A stretch of DNA of 64,000 bases. It comes from Myxococcales bacterium (GTDB lineage Bacteria; Myxococcota_A; UBA9160; UBA4427). The position numbers were made by a program, and so were the translations under genes. Position 1 is the first letter of the stretch. Each line of letters begins with the position of its first letter. The notes under the pieces were generated by a model. That model was not told the DNA's origin. It did no database searches and saw only the letters and a list, made by a program, of their open reading frames with translations. This document shows positions 26,365 to 36,095 of the stretch, in pieces. The stretch covers positions 42,092-106,091 of the forward strand of contig DUCN01000054.1 of NCBI GenBank assembly GCA_012959805.1, written 5' to 3'.

Positions 26365-27236
26365 CTAAAGTCGACGGACAGCGAATCGTATTCGTGAGTG
26401 GGCTCTCGGGGTCCGGAAAGACGACGGCGATGGCGGCGTTGGAAGACTTGTCGTTCTATTGTGTCGATAACCTGCCTGTTCAACTCGTCCCGCAATTCCT
26501 GGGTCTCTGCACCAAGGCCTCGAGCCCGATCCAGAACATCGCACTGGCGCTCGATGCGCGGGAGAAGAATTTCCTGGAGAGCTTCCCCGAGGTTGTGGCC
26601 GACCTTCGTGAGCAGGAGGCCGCCGAGGTCGATGTCGTGTTTCTCGATTGTGACGATGAGACCCTCGAGCGTCGCTACCGAGAGACGCGCCGGGTCCATC
26701 CGCTGTCACCGGAGGGCTCTGTGCGGGACGGCATTGCTCGAGAGCGGACGCTTTTGGACAAGGTCATCTCGCTTGCTGACGTGCAAATCGACACGACGCT
26801 CCTCAACGTCCATCAGCTCAAAGAGACGATCATCCGCCAGGTCTCGGGCAGTAGTCGCAAAACCGTGATCAATCTGGTGTCATTCGGTTTTAGGCATGGG
26901 ACGCCGGGCGCCATCGAACTTCTTTTCGACGTGCGGTTCCTACCCAATCCCTATTTCGAGGAAACGCTGCGCGGGGGCAATGGTCGCGACCCGAACGTCG
27001 CGGATTATGTTATGCAGAGCGAGCGGGGCGCGGATTTCTTCGGGCGCCTCGATGACTTTGTTTCGTATCTGCTGCCTTTTTACGATGACGAAGGGAAGGC
27101 CTACGTGACAGTTGGAATCGGATGTACGGGCGGTCGGCATCGATCCGTCGCGGTGGCGGAGGCCATGGGTAAACGACTTCAGGAAATTGGACGTGAGGTG
27201 AGCGTGACTCATAGGGATGTGGAGAGACCGCTGTGA
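26361..27236 (+). CDS. rapZ: RapZ, RNase adapter / nucleotide-binding protein
   Basis: A 291-residue protein. The Walker A motif is GLSGSGKT (residues 14-21), near the start at TTG 26361, which overlaps the hprK stop. The C-terminal half carries the RNA- and UDP-GlcNAc-pathway domain with SFGFRHGTPGAIELLFDVRF, VTVGIGCTGGRHRSVAVAE and HRDVE. In E. coli RapZ guides RNase E to the GlmZ RNA; here only the nucleotide-binding role can be assumed. A longer in-frame reading to 26253 overlaps hprK and has no start signal. Confidence 0.94.
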   Translation: MTKVDGQRIVFVSGLSGSGKTTAMAALEDLSFYCVDNLPVQLVPQFLGLCTKASSPIQNIALALDAREKNFLESFPEVVADLREQEAAEVDVVFLDCDDETLERRYRETRRVHPLSPEGSVRDGIARERTLLDKVISLADVQIDTTLLNVHQLKETIIRQVSGSSRKTVINLVSFGFRHGTPGAIELLFDVRFLPNPYFEETLRGGNGRDPNVADYVMQSERGADFFGRLDDFVSYLLPFYDDEGKAYVTVGIGCTGGRHRSVAVAEAMGKRLQEIGREVSVTHRDVERPL

Positions 27237-27643
27237 AGGTCGGGGTCTTGATTGTGACTCATTACCGCCTGGGCGAGGAGTTTCTCCAGGCCCTGCGTCT
27301 GATTCTTCCGGAGGCGCCCAGCTTTCAGGCTGTCTCGGTCGATCCGACGATGGCCGTCGAGGATATGCGTGGAAAGATCGCGGCCGGTCTAAAGAGCGCG
27401 GATGCCGGCGACGGCGTTCTGATTCTGACGGATATGTTCGGCGGTACGCCCTCCAACATGAGCTTGTCCTTTCACGACGAACATCAGGTGGAGGTCGTGA
27501 CGGGCATGAACCTGCCGATGCTGATCAAGTTGGCGACGATGCGCGATGAAAAGCCGCTCGATGAATTGGCGACCTTCATCAAGGCGTATGGGCAGCGAAA
27601 TATATCTGTCGCCAGTGAGCTGGTGCCGGAAAGCCGATCATGA
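27233..27643 (+). CDS. PTS EIIA, mannose type
   Basis: A 136-residue cytosolic EIIA of the mannose family. The active His is His10 in VTHYRLG. The region LTDMFGGTPSNMSLSF is characteristic of the domain. There is no EIIB, EIIC or EIID of the mannose type nearby, so it is probably a regulatory phosphocarrier rather than part of a sugar transporter. The GTG start overlaps rapZ by four bases and its end overlaps HPr by four, so all are one transcript. Confidence 0.92.
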   Translation: MKVGVLIVTHYRLGEEFLQALRLILPEAPSFQAVSVDPTMAVEDMRGKIAAGLKSADAGDGVLILTDMFGGTPSNMSLSFHDEHQVEVVTGMNLPMLIKLATMRDEKPLDELATFIKAYGQRNISVASELVPESRS

Positions 27644-27930
27644 GCCCGGGAGTACAGACCGTCGAATGCGAATTCACCGTACAGTCGGAGTTGGGACTGC
27701 ATGCGCGGCCGGCAGGGCGACTGGCATCTCTTGCCGGACGCTTCGAGTCTGAAATTAGTCTCGGACGCGGCGACGAATGGGTGAACGGGTCGAGCGTCCT
27801 TTCGATCCTATGTTTGGCCGCCAGTAAGGGAACGGCCTTGCGAGTGCGTGCCGTCGGCGCCGATGCGGAAGAGGCCGTCCGGGAACTGGGCCTGCTCATC
27901 GAAGCCGGCGAAGAAGAGGTCCCGGGCTGA
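27640..27930 (+). CDS. ptsH: Phosphocarrier protein HPr
   Basis: A 96-residue HPr. The EI-phosphorylated histidine is His21 in LGLHARPAGRL, and the HprK site is the second Ser of NGSSVLS (Ser52), equivalent to Ser46 of the family. A nine-residue N-terminal extension precedes the fold. In this window no enzyme I (ptsI) follows, so EI must be elsewhere; usually ptsI lies beside ptsH. The gene is the last of the overlapping PTS block. Confidence 0.93.
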   Translation: MSPGVQTVECEFTVQSELGLHARPAGRLASLAGRFESEISLGRGDEWVNGSSVLSILCLAASKGTALRVRAVGADAEEAVRELGLLIEAGEEEVPG

Positions 27931-28148
27931 CAGGCCCCTTGCGGGCGTCTGGGATGGCGTAGGGCCATCGGCCGCTCTCTTTGCCTCGCACGACTGCCGC
28001 AAGGACGCCAATCGTGACGATGCCGGACTGCATTCGCCTCTAGAATACATTATCGCTGCGTCTTCGGCTGCTTCGCCGATTGATCCACAGGGTCCCGTCG
28101 TCTACGCTGCGGCCCTCATGAAATTAGGCTGGAATTGAGGAGAGTCGG

Positions 28149-29312
28149 ATGTCATCGCGTTTAATGTTTACGTCAGAGTCTGTGTCTATGGGGCATCCCG
28201 ACAAGATGTGCGACCAGATATCGGACGCAATTCTCGATGCCATGCTGGCTCAGGATCCCGCGTCCCGTGTCGCTTGTGAAACCGCGACGACGACGGGTCT
28301 CGTGCTGGTCTGCGGCGAGGTCACGACATCCGCTCAGGTCGAGATTCCAGCGATCGTTCGAGGCGTCGTCCACGATATCGGGTACACGAGTTCGGACATG
28401 GGCTTCGATGCCGCGACCTGCGCTGTTCAAGTCGCGTTGGGCAAGCAGAGTTTAGATATTTCCCAGGGTGTGAGCGAGGGCGAGGGGCTCCACAAAGAGC
28501 AGGGTGCTGGCGATCAGGGCATGATGTTTGGTTATGCATGCGACGAGACGCCGGAACTCATGCCGGCCCCGATTCGCCATGCACACCGATTGATGGAGGC
28601 ACTTCGCGAACAACTTGAGAGCGGGGGCCTCGATTACCTCCGACCCGACGCGAAGAGCCAGGTCACTGTGGAGTACGACGACGAGGAGCGCCCGCGTCGA
28701 ATCGACACGATCGTCTTGTCGACCCAACATTCTCCGGATGTTTCCCATGAGCAGCTTCAGAAGGACATCAAAGCAAAAGTCATCCTGGCGACGTTGCCGA
28801 GTGAATTGATCGACAACGACACGATCTTTCATGTGAACCCCACCGGCCGGTTCGTAGTGGGCGGGCCCATGGGCGATGCTGGACTCACCGGTCGAAAGAT
28901 CATCGTCGATACGTATGGCGGGATGGGTCGACACGGTGGCGGTGCCTTCTCCGGGAAGGACCCCTCGAAGGTGGATCGTAGTGCCGCCTATGCAGCGCGT
29001 TATGTGGCGAAGAATCTCGTTGCCGCCGGAGTTGCGAAGCGTGCCGAGGTCCAGCTGGCCTACGCAATCGGCGTGGCGGAACCGGTCTCGATCCGCGTCG
29101 ATACTTTCGGAACCTGCTCATTTGATCGAAATCGACTCGAGCAGATCGTTCGTAAGCATTTCGATCTGACGCCGCGCGGGATCGATGAGGAGCTGAATCT
29201 TCGCCGCCCCATCTATCGGGCGACGTCTTACCACGGACATTTCGGGCGCGAAAATGCGGGACTACCGTGGGAGCGCACGGACAAGGCTGAGGCCATCCGC
29301 GCCGGTCTTTGA
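28149..29312 (+). CDS. metK: S-adenosylmethionine synthetase
   Basis: A 387-residue enzyme making SAM from methionine and ATP. The signature motifs are present: [20 protein letters not shown] at the N-terminus, [18 protein letters not shown] near residue 118, and [19 protein letters not shown] near 260. The start ATG has GAGGAGAG upstream. The 218 bases before it show no SAM-riboswitch consensus that I can recognise. Length and motifs are normal. Confidence 0.98.
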   Translation: MSSRLMFTSESVSMGHPDKMCDQISDAILDAMLAQDPASRVACETATTTGLVLVCGEVTTSAQVEIPAIVRGVVHDIGYTSSDMGFDAATCAVQVALGKQSLDISQGVSEGEGLHKEQGAGDQGMMFGYACDETPELMPAPIRHAHRLMEALREQLESGGLDYLRPDAKSQVTVEYDDEERPRRIDTIVLSTQHSPDVSHEQLQKDIKAKVILATLPSELIDNDTIFHVNPTGRFVVGGPMGDAGLTGRKIIVDTYGGMGRHGGGAFSGKDPSKVDRSAAYAARYVAKNLVAAGVAKRAEVQLAYAIGVAEPVSIRVDTFGTCSFDRNRLEQIVRKHFDLTPRGIDEELNLRRPIYRATSYHGHFGRENAGLPWERTDKAEAIRAGL

Positions 29313-29411
29313 GCCGACGGATGCCGGTTATTTGTACTCGGAAGCAGTCCGATCGGATTGGGTGGATGGGGTTGCCGATGAGTTGGACGGTGCTTGGGGG
29401 CCGAAGTGCGG

Positions 29412-30572
29412 ATGCTTTGGCGTAGCCCCACTGCAATTTTCCTGATGGTGACGAGTTTTGGACTGCTTGCGTGCAGTGCCGCAACCGCTCGTGTTGAACC
29501 GAAAATTCGGGTGCTCCTCTATCGAGGTGCGGATCCGATCAAAGTGGGTTTGGTTGCTCGGTCTGGCGAGGTCAGAATCGACGCGGATGGTGACCTCGTC
29601 GTCGACGGGCAGAAACAGGCGAAACGATGGACCCCGAACGGTCATGGGCCATGGCGAGTCGGTTCCCGAATCGTGCGTGGTGAGATTGTCGTTCGATCTC
29701 ATCGACAGCGAATCGAAGTGCTCAACCGCGTGGATCTCGAGGAATATGTTGCGTCGACGGTCGGCGGTGAGATGTCTCCGAGTTGGCCCGCTCATGCGCT
29801 GCGTGCCCAAGCTGTGGCCGCTCGAACCTATGTCCTCTACGAGGCGGACCGACATCGTGATCGGGCTTGGGATGTCCGTTCCACGGCCGTGAGTCAGGTG
29901 TATCGCGGACTCGAGGCCGAGACGCGCGAGACTGTGCGGGCAACCCGAGCGACGGAAGGACAGATCCTGACCTACGCCGGTGAGCCGATCCTGGCGGTCT
30001 TCCACTCGACGTCTGGGGGACAGACGGCGACGGCGGGCGAAGTCTGGGGCGAGGATCTTCCCTATTTGCGCATCGTTGAAGTGGAAGACGAGGATGATGC
30101 CCCGCACACGTATTGGCGAACGGCGTTTGGTCGCGAGGGCTTGTCGGGAATACTCGAAGCGGCAGGCATCGTAGTCGGCGAGCTTCGTAATATGACGATC
30201 GCGGACCGGACCCCGAGCGGTCGAGTCGAGTCGCTGATCGTCGATGGCTCGACGGGATCGCACCGACTTCGGGGCCGGCAATTGCGCTTACTGCTGGGCG
30301 GTTTGGCCCTGCGTAGTACGCTCTTCGAAATTCGTGAATCCGACGATGAATTCGTGTTCGTTGGATCGGGGCATGGGCATGGCGTTGGGATGAGTCAGTG
30401 GGGCGCGCGTGCAATGGCGCGGCAGGGAGCGTCATATCAGCGTATCCTGGCGCGCTTCTATCCGGGAACACGCATCGAACAGCTGTTGCCAATCCGCCGA
30501 TCATTACAGGAAATTTCGCAGGGTGAGGACCCGCCCAACGATGAGACCAGTCAAGAGGGAGATCACAGATGA
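29412..30572 (+). CDS. SpoIID/LytB-domain lipoprotein
   Basis: About 386 residues. The N-terminus (LWRSPTAIFLMVTSFGLLAC) is a lipoprotein signal with LLAC as lipobox. The SpoIID domain follows, with RIEVLNRVDLEEYVASTVGG, ALRAQAVAARTYVLYEADRH and GHGHGVGMSQWGARAMARQG. SpoIID proteins cleave peptidoglycan glycan strands, mostly at denuded septal material. The start is taken as ATG 29412; GTG 29406 is possible. Its stop overlaps yajC by four bases, so it is co-transcribed with the Sec accessory genes. Confidence 0.9.
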   Translation: MLWRSPTAIFLMVTSFGLLACSAATARVEPKIRVLLYRGADPIKVGLVARSGEVRIDADGDLVVDGQKQAKRWTPNGHGPWRVGSRIVRGEIVVRSHRQRIEVLNRVDLEEYVASTVGGEMSPSWPAHALRAQAVAARTYVLYEADRHRDRAWDVRSTAVSQVYRGLEAETRETVRATRATEGQILTYAGEPILAVFHSTSGGQTATAGEVWGEDLPYLRIVEVEDEDDAPHTYWRTAFGREGLSGILEAAGIVVGELRNMTIADRTPSGRVESLIVDGSTGSHRLRGRQLRLLLGGLALRSTLFEIRESDDEFVFVGSGHGHGVGMSQWGARAMARQGASYQRILARFYPGTRIEQLLPIRRSLQEISQGEDPPNDETSQEGDHR

Positions 30573-30901
30573 ATTCGGGTGGCGTGGATATCGCTTTCTT
30601 CATGATGATGGGCGCGATTTTCATGATCTTTTATGTGTTGGTGATTCGACCCCAACAGAAGCAACAGCGCGAACGAGAAGCCTTCCTTAAGACTGCGGCA
30701 AAGGGAGACGATGTCGTTACACAGGGTGGGATTCACGGTAAGGTGAGCGCCGTCGAAGACGATGTTCTCGAGATCGACGTGGCGCGGGTTCGCGGAGAAA
30801 AGGTCAAACTCAGGATCAGCCTGAACCGGGTCGATCAGTTGACGAAGCCTGGCCAATCAAAGTCCGATGGCAAGGCTGATAAAAAGGGAGGCGAAGCGTG
30901 A
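30569..30901 (+). CDS. yajC: Preprotein translocase subunit YajC
   Basis: A 110-residue protein with one N-terminal transmembrane helix (FFMMMGAIFMIFYVLVIRPQ) ending in the RPQQKQ motif. A soluble domain with GDDVVTQGGIHGKV follows. It belongs to the SecDF-YajC complex that aids protein export. The start overlaps the SpoIID stop and the end overlaps secD. Confidence 0.96.
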   Translation: MNSGGVDIAFFMMMGAIFMIFYVLVIRPQQKQQREREAFLKTAAKGDDVVTQGGIHGKVSAVEDDVLEIDVARVRGEKVKLRISLNRVDQLTKPGQSKSDGKADKKGGEA

Positions 30902-32487
30902 GCGGTTCGGTCAAGTGGAAGGCAGCGAGTGTTGCGGTGCTGCTGTTGCTTTTTGGATTTCTCACCGCCGCCAATTTCATTCCCAAGGACCAGCGGGTCG
31001 AGAGCGATTTCTGGCCGAATGACGGACTTCGACTTGGGCTCGACCTTCGCGGCGGCATTCATTGGGTGGTGGGCGTCCAACTGGACAACGCCATCACTCG
31101 GGAACTCGAATTCGTTCGCAAGACGATTGAGGAACAACTCGAGGACGATGAGATTACGCTGGCCGGATCAAGGGTCGAGGATCTCGAACTCCAGATCACA
31201 CTGGCTGCCGAATCCGATCGCGCAAAATTACTTCAATACGCCGACAACTCTCGCGTACTGACATCGCCGGAAGGCTCCGGGCTCGATCTCCGATACCGTT
31301 TGACTAAAACCTGGACCCAGGACGTTCGTGAGCGAACGATGTCCCAGGTGCTCGAAGTCCTGCGTCGTCGGATCGATGATCCCCAGCGAGGAATTCCCGA
31401 TTCGGTCGTCACGCTTCAGGGCGATGATCGGGTCCTGGTGCAGATCCCCGGCGAGCAGATCGATCGCGATCGTGCACGGACTCTTCTGAAGAGCACGGGC
31501 TTTCTCGAATTCAAGATCGTGATCGATTCGGATGCGACAGAAGAACAGCTGATGGCGCGCTATCCCGAGGGCCTTGGCCCGGACCGAGTCATTTCGCTTC
31601 GTGTCGATCCGGATTCTGGAGCGACACTCGAGGCGTTTCTGGTTCCGAGGGTGGCCGATCTGACCGGCGATTATCTCGATGACGCGCGACTGCAATTCGA
31701 TCAGCAACAGCGTCCAATCGTCGAGTTTCGTTTCAATCCGGCCGGGGGCGAAATCTTTGGCAAGCTGACGGAATCGAACAGGAACAAGCAGCTATCGATC
31801 ATTCTCGACAACCACGTGTACAGCGCGCCTGCCATTCGCGGGCGGATAACGACGCGAGGCCAAATCGAGGGACAGTTCACCGCTGATGACGCGGCGGATC
31901 TGGCTGTGATCCTGCGTGCGGGTTCGCTTTCGGTGCCGGTGGTGATCGAAGAAGAGCGGACGGTGGGACCCGGACTCGGGCAGGATTCAATCGAGAGCGG
32001 GGCGCGGGCTTCCGTGATTGGGTTGGTACTCGTGTTGGCCTTCGCCATGGGCTACTACCGAATGTCCGGCGGCTTCGCGAGCATCGCGCTCTTGGCAAAC
32101 CTGATGCTGCTGATCGGATTGATGTCGCTCTTCGAAGCCACACTCACGCTGCCGGGAATCGCCGGGCTCGTCTTGACGGTCGGGATGGCGGTCGATGCGA
32201 ATGTCATCATCTTCGAGCGCATTCGAGAAGAACTTCGTGCAGGCCGTGCGGTTCGCGCCGCCATCGCGACGGGTTTCAGCAAGGCGACCTGGACCGTTCT
32301 GGACGCGAATATCACGACGCTGATCACGGCGATCATTCTCTTCCAATACGGAACGGGGCCGATCAAGGGTTTCGCGGTCACACTGTCGATCGGCATCGTG
32401 ACCAGTGTGTTCGCGGCGCTCGTGGTCACTCGACTTCTCTATCAGATCTATCCCGGCACGCGTAGCGTGTCCACGCTTTCCATCTAG
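30898..32487 (+). CDS. secD: Protein translocase subunit SecD
   Basis: A 529-residue protein. TM1 is near the N-terminus, then the D2 signature LGLDLRGGIHWVVGV. A large periplasmic P1 domain follows, and five more transmembrane helices at the C-terminus, with LTVGMAVDANVIIFERIREE. SecD uses the proton gradient to complete export. GTG 30898 is the start, overlapping yajC. secF begins seven bases after the stop. Confidence 0.97.
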   Translation: MSGSVKWKAASVAVLLLLFGFLTAANFIPKDQRVESDFWPNDGLRLGLDLRGGIHWVVGVQLDNAITRELEFVRKTIEEQLEDDEITLAGSRVEDLELQITLAAESDRAKLLQYADNSRVLTSPEGSGLDLRYRLTKTWTQDVRERTMSQVLEVLRRRIDDPQRGIPDSVVTLQGDDRVLVQIPGEQIDRDRARTLLKSTGFLEFKIVIDSDATEEQLMARYPEGLGPDRVISLRVDPDSGATLEAFLVPRVADLTGDYLDDARLQFDQQQRPIVEFRFNPAGGEIFGKLTESNRNKQLSIILDNHVYSAPAIRGRITTRGQIEGQFTADDAADLAVILRAGSLSVPVVIEEERTVGPGLGQDSIESGARASVIGLVLVLAFAMGYYRMSGGFASIALLANLMLLIGLMSLFEATLTLPGIAGLVLTVGMAVDANVIIFERIREELRAGRAVRAAIATGFSKATWTVLDANITTLITAIILFQYGTGPIKGFAVTLSIGIVTSVFAALVVTRLLYQIYPGTRSVSTLSI

Positions 32488-32493
32488 GAGAAA

Positions 32494-33516
32494 ATGGTGC
32501 CCTTCGAAATCGTACCTTCAGGCACGAACATCGACTTCCTCGGCCGCCGCCGGATCTGTCTGGCGATTTCCATCGTCCTGATCGGGCTCGGGTTGGGAGC
32601 GGTCGTGGTTCGCGGGGGTGTTCCCCTCGGCATCGACTTCGTCGGTGGAACCGAAATCCAGCTTCTCTTTGATGACGGCGTGACGACGAGCGAGTCCGTG
32701 ATTCGAGACGTGGTTCGCGGCGCAGGCTTCTCCGATGGCACCGTGGTGCGATTCGGTGAAGAAGGCGTGAATGAATACCTGATTCGCTTCAAGGCCGATC
32801 CAATCGTCGCCGAGGAAGAGGGCGCCGAGAAGCCCGTCGATGGATTGGCCTCGAATACGCGCATCATTCAACTCGAGGACGTCATCCGAGGAAGCATTGG
32901 CGGATTCACGGAGCAGCGGGTGGAATTCGTGGGGCCCCGGGTCGGCGCCGAACTCCGGTCGGATGGCCTGAGCGCGCTGCTCATGTCAGCGCTGGCGATT
33001 CTGGCTTACGTCGCCTTCCGGTTCAACGCGCGATTCGCCCCGGGTGCCGTGGTCGCCGTGGTCCACGATCTCTTGATCACCAGTGGATTGCTCGTCATTA
33101 TCGGTGTCGAGTTCGATCTGCGGATTCTCGCTGCGATGCTCGCCATCCTCGGCTACAGCCTGAATGACACGATCATCATCTACGATCGAATTCGCGAGAA
33201 CATGGAGCTCAGAACGACGGCGGATCTCGAAGAGGTTCTCAACACCAGCGTCAATCAGACGCTTTCGCGCACGGTGCTTACCTCGATTACGACGATCGTG
33301 GCATTGCTTTCGCTGTATTTCCTGGGAGGCGAGGTCATTCGGCCCTTCGCCTTTGCCATGTTGCTCGGCGTGCTCGTCGGAACCTACTCGTCAATCTTCA
33401 TCGCATCACCGTTGCTGCTCTTTCTCGAGACGCGCTACGGCGATGCCGGTGGCAAGGGGCGCAAGAACGGCGCGGCGGGTACCAAAAGCGGTTCCCACCA
33501 AGCCACTCGTGTGTGA
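32494..33516 (+). CDS. secF: Protein translocase subunit SecF
   Basis: A 340-residue partner of SecD. It has an N-terminal helix followed by GIDFVGGTEIQLLFDDG and a periplasmic domain with VEFVGPRVGAEL. The membrane part shows AAMLAILGYSLNDTIIIYDR and TVLTSITTIVALLSLYFLGG, the classical SecF motifs. A GGAG site lies before ATG 32494. A basic Gly/Lys-rich tail of ~20 residues follows the last helix. It ends convergent with the bactofilin gene. Confidence 0.97.
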   Translation: MVPFEIVPSGTNIDFLGRRRICLAISIVLIGLGLGAVVVRGGVPLGIDFVGGTEIQLLFDDGVTTSESVIRDVVRGAGFSDGTVVRFGEEGVNEYLIRFKADPIVAEEEGAEKPVDGLASNTRIIQLEDVIRGSIGGFTEQRVEFVGPRVGAELRSDGLSALLMSALAILAYVAFRFNARFAPGAVVAVVHDLLITSGLLVIIGVEFDLRILAAMLAILGYSLNDTIIIYDRIRENMELRTTADLEEVLNTSVNQTLSRTVLTSITTIVALLSLYFLGGEVIRPFAFAMLLGVLVGTYSSIFIASPLLLFLETRYGDAGGKGRKNGAAGTKSGSHQATRV

Positions 33517-33520
33517 GGGG

Positions 33521-33538
33521 TTGGGCCATTCGGCCCAA
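33521..33538 (+). terminator. Hairpin after secF, possible bidirectional terminator
   Basis: TTGGGCC-ATTC-GGCCCAA is a perfect seven-pair stem with a four-base loop just after the secF stop, between convergent genes. The T-run expected for an intrinsic terminator is weak, so its role is tentative. Confidence 0.45.
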
Positions 33539-33580
33539 TTGCGGTCGGATTCGTGAGCGACGAATCACCGCGGCTACGGG

Positions 33581-34243
33581 TCAGGCACTCCTGAGCGCCT
33601 CGCCAGCGTTTGACGACATACCCGCTGATGCACCGGGTGCGCGGGACTGACCTGTCGCTGAAGGCTGCGGGGCAGGCTTCCTGACTTCGGAGGAGTTGCT
33701 CGGCGACATGTCGATGGTTCCATTTAATACAGCGCCTTCTTGAACGTTGAGCCTCGGCGTGCTCAAGTCGCCTTCGACCACACCGGTGGCCTGCACTTCG
33801 ATTCGCTCGGTCGCTGTGAGATTTCCTTTGACCTGACCAATCACGATGATCGACTTGGCCGTTACCTCGGCCTTCAAACTGCCGTTTGCGCCGATCGTGA
33901 GCTGATGATTCTTGAGGTCGACGTTGCCTTCGACTGCGCCGTCGATCTCGAGATCTTCGTCGCCTGTCAGCTCACCTTTGAATACGATGGATTGACCAAT
34001 TGTGGCCATGGATTTTCCCCCCTGTGCGTCCGCCTGCTGGCTGGACGCTGATTCGCGTTGTCGAGATCTCTGATCTTGGGTCGAGTTGGATTGGCTGGAT
34101 TGAGCGAGAGGAGTCGATTTGCATGACTGGTTTCGATCCTCGCTGTGAGAATCTCCCGAACCCGCCGACGTCTTCGACTTCGCTTCGCGCTTGGGGTCTT
34201 CTGGGATTTTACTCCCTCTACCCCGCGAACTGAAAAGTCCCAC
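33581..34243 (-). CDS. Bactofilin-family cytoskeletal protein
   Basis: About 220 residues. The first ~80 are Ser/Gln/Lys-rich and disordered, followed by a bactofilin domain of repeated beta turns: IGQSIVFKGELTGDEDLEID, GAVEGNVDLKNHQLTIGANG and IIVIGQVKGNLTATERIEVQ. This solenoid polymerises into filaments without nucleotides. The start is taken as GTG 34243 (MGLFSSRG), which suits the GGAGGG upstream better than the earlier GTG. The C-terminal tail is Pro/Ser-rich. Bactofilins organise cell shape or ParABC in Myxococcus; a link to the parS-like site here is only speculative. Confidence 0.93.
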   Translation of the reverse strand: MGLFSSRGRGSKIPEDPKREAKSKTSAGSGDSHSEDRNQSCKSTPLAQSSQSNSTQDQRSRQRESASSQQADAQGGKSMATIGQSIVFKGELTGDEDLEIDGAVEGNVDLKNHQLTIGANGSLKAEVTAKSIIVIGQVKGNLTATERIEVQATGVVEGDLSTPRLNVQEGAVLNGTIDMSPSNSSEVRKPAPQPSATGQSRAPGASAGMSSNAGEALRSA

Positions 34244-34297
34244 GTGCACCCTCCGACCGTTTGATTCCAGATTGTCCCGGAATTCGAACCAAGGAGC

Positions 34298-36001
34298 TTA
34301 ACGCATCCCCGGCGAGCGTACGTCGTCGAGTTGGATTTGATAAGTGTCGAGAATCGTCCCCTGAGCTCTTTCCAACCTCGCTTCCGCCGTTCGATACGCC
34401 TGTAGAGCGGCGATCTTCTGACTCTCCGCATCAACCAGATCACTCTCTCGCTGTAGAACTTCAAAGGGAGTGGATTCGCCATGCTCCAATCGAATGCGTT
34501 CTGCGCGGAGTTGTTCCTCCGCTGCGAGCCGCCGTCGCTCCGCTGCCTGAATTCCCCGGGCCGAAGCCTGGATGCCGCGAGACGCGGATCGGACCGCCAC
34601 GATCACGTCGAGCTTGGTTCGGGCTTTCCTGGATCGGGCGCGCCGAAGGTCCAGCCGGGTTCGGGTTACTCGCCGCCGTGCGGCGGTATTGGGAATCGGG
34701 ATCGAGAAGGTGCCGCGAAAGTCGTAGTTTTCGAAGCCGTCGTCCTGGAAGAAATTGTCGAAGCTGTCGGAGTAATTTCCAGACCCTAGCCCATTAAAGC
34801 AGTCGGCCTTGTCGGTCGTTGGCGGTATGTCATCCCTGAGCCCCGCGCAGTTGCGCTTTCCTGAGTTGTTGAGAAACCCGTACCGCGCAGTGAAGTCGAG
34901 AGCCGGTAGTCGGGCGTTCTTTGCAAATTTGAGTTCGACAGCACGCTGGTCGATTTCCTGATCGGCAATCTTCAGCTCGGGGAGATTGCTGAGTGCGATT
35001 TCAACGGAGTGAGCGACGTCGACCTTCCGGGCCTCGTAGTTTTCGGGGTCGTCGATGGCGCGGACACGAAAAGTCGAAATGGCCACGAGTTCCGGACCGA
35101 AGACGGCAGCAACGAGCGCATCCTCGGCATTCTCGAATTCGTTTCTCGCGAGGATTAGATTGAAATCGCGGTTCGCGACGCCCGCTTCTGCTTCGACGAC
35201 CTCGACCTTCGAGACAACGCCGACCTCATATTGTGTCTGCGACTGACCCAACAATGCGCGGGCTGTCTCAAGGCTCTTTAGCTCTACACCATATTTTTCG
35301 TGGCTTGCGACGAGGTTCCAGTAGGCGTTGATCGTGGATTCAGTGATATCCATGACGGCACGGATAAAGCCGTCGTGAGAACTTAGATAGGCGAGTTTAC
35401 TGACCTTGACATCCGTCCACGCTCGACTCCAAATTAAGCCTCGAAGAAGTGGCACCTTGGCTGTCAGGAAAATCCCGCTGTCGTATTGGCGCTTGAATCG
35501 CTGAATGCCGGAGTTCTGAGTGTTTTCACTCGCTTCATACTCGATTCCGACAGTCGCTCCGACGTAGGGAAGCAGAGCATTCAGCGAAATTCCGCCATCC
35601 GTGGCGCGCGTCTGGCTCTTCGTGGTCGGGTCTAGAAGAAATGTCGTGGGAGACTCCGATTGGTTTCGGCCAATGTCGGCAGACAGCACCGGATCGTAGG
35701 CGCCCCATGTTGCGAGCATGTCTTGCTCGACGATGAGGGGTTCGTAGCGCGCGACCTCGACGTTGAGATTATTCTGCACGGAGAGCGCCAATGCTTCAGC
35801 CAGGGACAGCCTTCGCGTCACGTCATCGGCTGCATAGAGGGGGCGAATATCTCCGGATTGGTCGTCGATGACGAGGGCTTCGGTTCCCCCGAGCTCGGCG
35901 ACAGATGCATCCGTTTGCGCGTTCGCAGTGGTCGCCAATCCGATCGCGAACAGTGCGAGCAAGCCAGATCGAGCGATCGTGCGAGGTATTTGCGAAGCCA
36001 T
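34298..36001 (-). CDS. Outer membrane efflux protein (TolC family)
   Basis: 567 residues, starting at ATG 36001 with GGAGGAA five bases upstream; a longer in-frame reading to 36523 is rejected. A signal peptide (ARSGLLALFAIGLATTANA) is followed by the OMF pattern of repeated long helices. These include LSLAEALALSVQNNLNVEVA, LGQSQTQYEVGVVSKVEVVE and GESTPFEVLQRESDLVDAES. The middle (FFQDDGFENYDFRGTFSI) resembles the equatorial region. It is the channel of a drug or protein exporter; no inner-membrane pump is adjacent. The gene is divergent from ispD with about 95 bases between. Confidence 0.88.
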   Translation of the reverse strand: MASQIPRTIARSGLLALFAIGLATTANAQTDASVAELGGTEALVIDDQSGDIRPLYAADDVTRRLSLAEALALSVQNNLNVEVARYEPLIVEQDMLATWGAYDPVLSADIGRNQSESPTTFLLDPTTKSQTRATDGGISLNALLPYVGATVGIEYEASENTQNSGIQRFKRQYDSGIFLTAKVPLLRGLIWSRAWTDVKVSKLAYLSSHDGFIRAVMDITESTINAYWNLVASHEKYGVELKSLETARALLGQSQTQYEVGVVSKVEVVEAEAGVANRDFNLILARNEFENAEDALVAAVFGPELVAISTFRVRAIDDPENYEARKVDVAHSVEIALSNLPELKIADQEIDQRAVELKFAKNARLPALDFTARYGFLNNSGKRNCAGLRDDIPPTTDKADCFNGLGSGNYSDSFDNFFQDDGFENYDFRGTFSIPIPNTAARRRVTRTRLDLRRARSRKARTKLDVIVAVRSASRGIQASARGIQAAERRRLAAEEQLRAERIRLEHGESTPFEVLQRESDLVDAESQKIAALQAYRTAEARLERAQGTILDTYQIQLDDVRSPGMR

Positions 36002-36095
36002 GTGGTTCCTCCGGGCGGGACTGTAACGAAGAAGAGTCGGTGTCGTGGGCCAGTCGAGGGCGGTCGATTGGAAGCGCCTTTCTCGCCCGCCGTCT

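Noticed and set aside
27931..28148. SAM riboswitch before metK
   Set aside because: No recognisable consensus core of a SAM or SAH riboswitch could be found by eye; some hairpins exist but none diagnostic.
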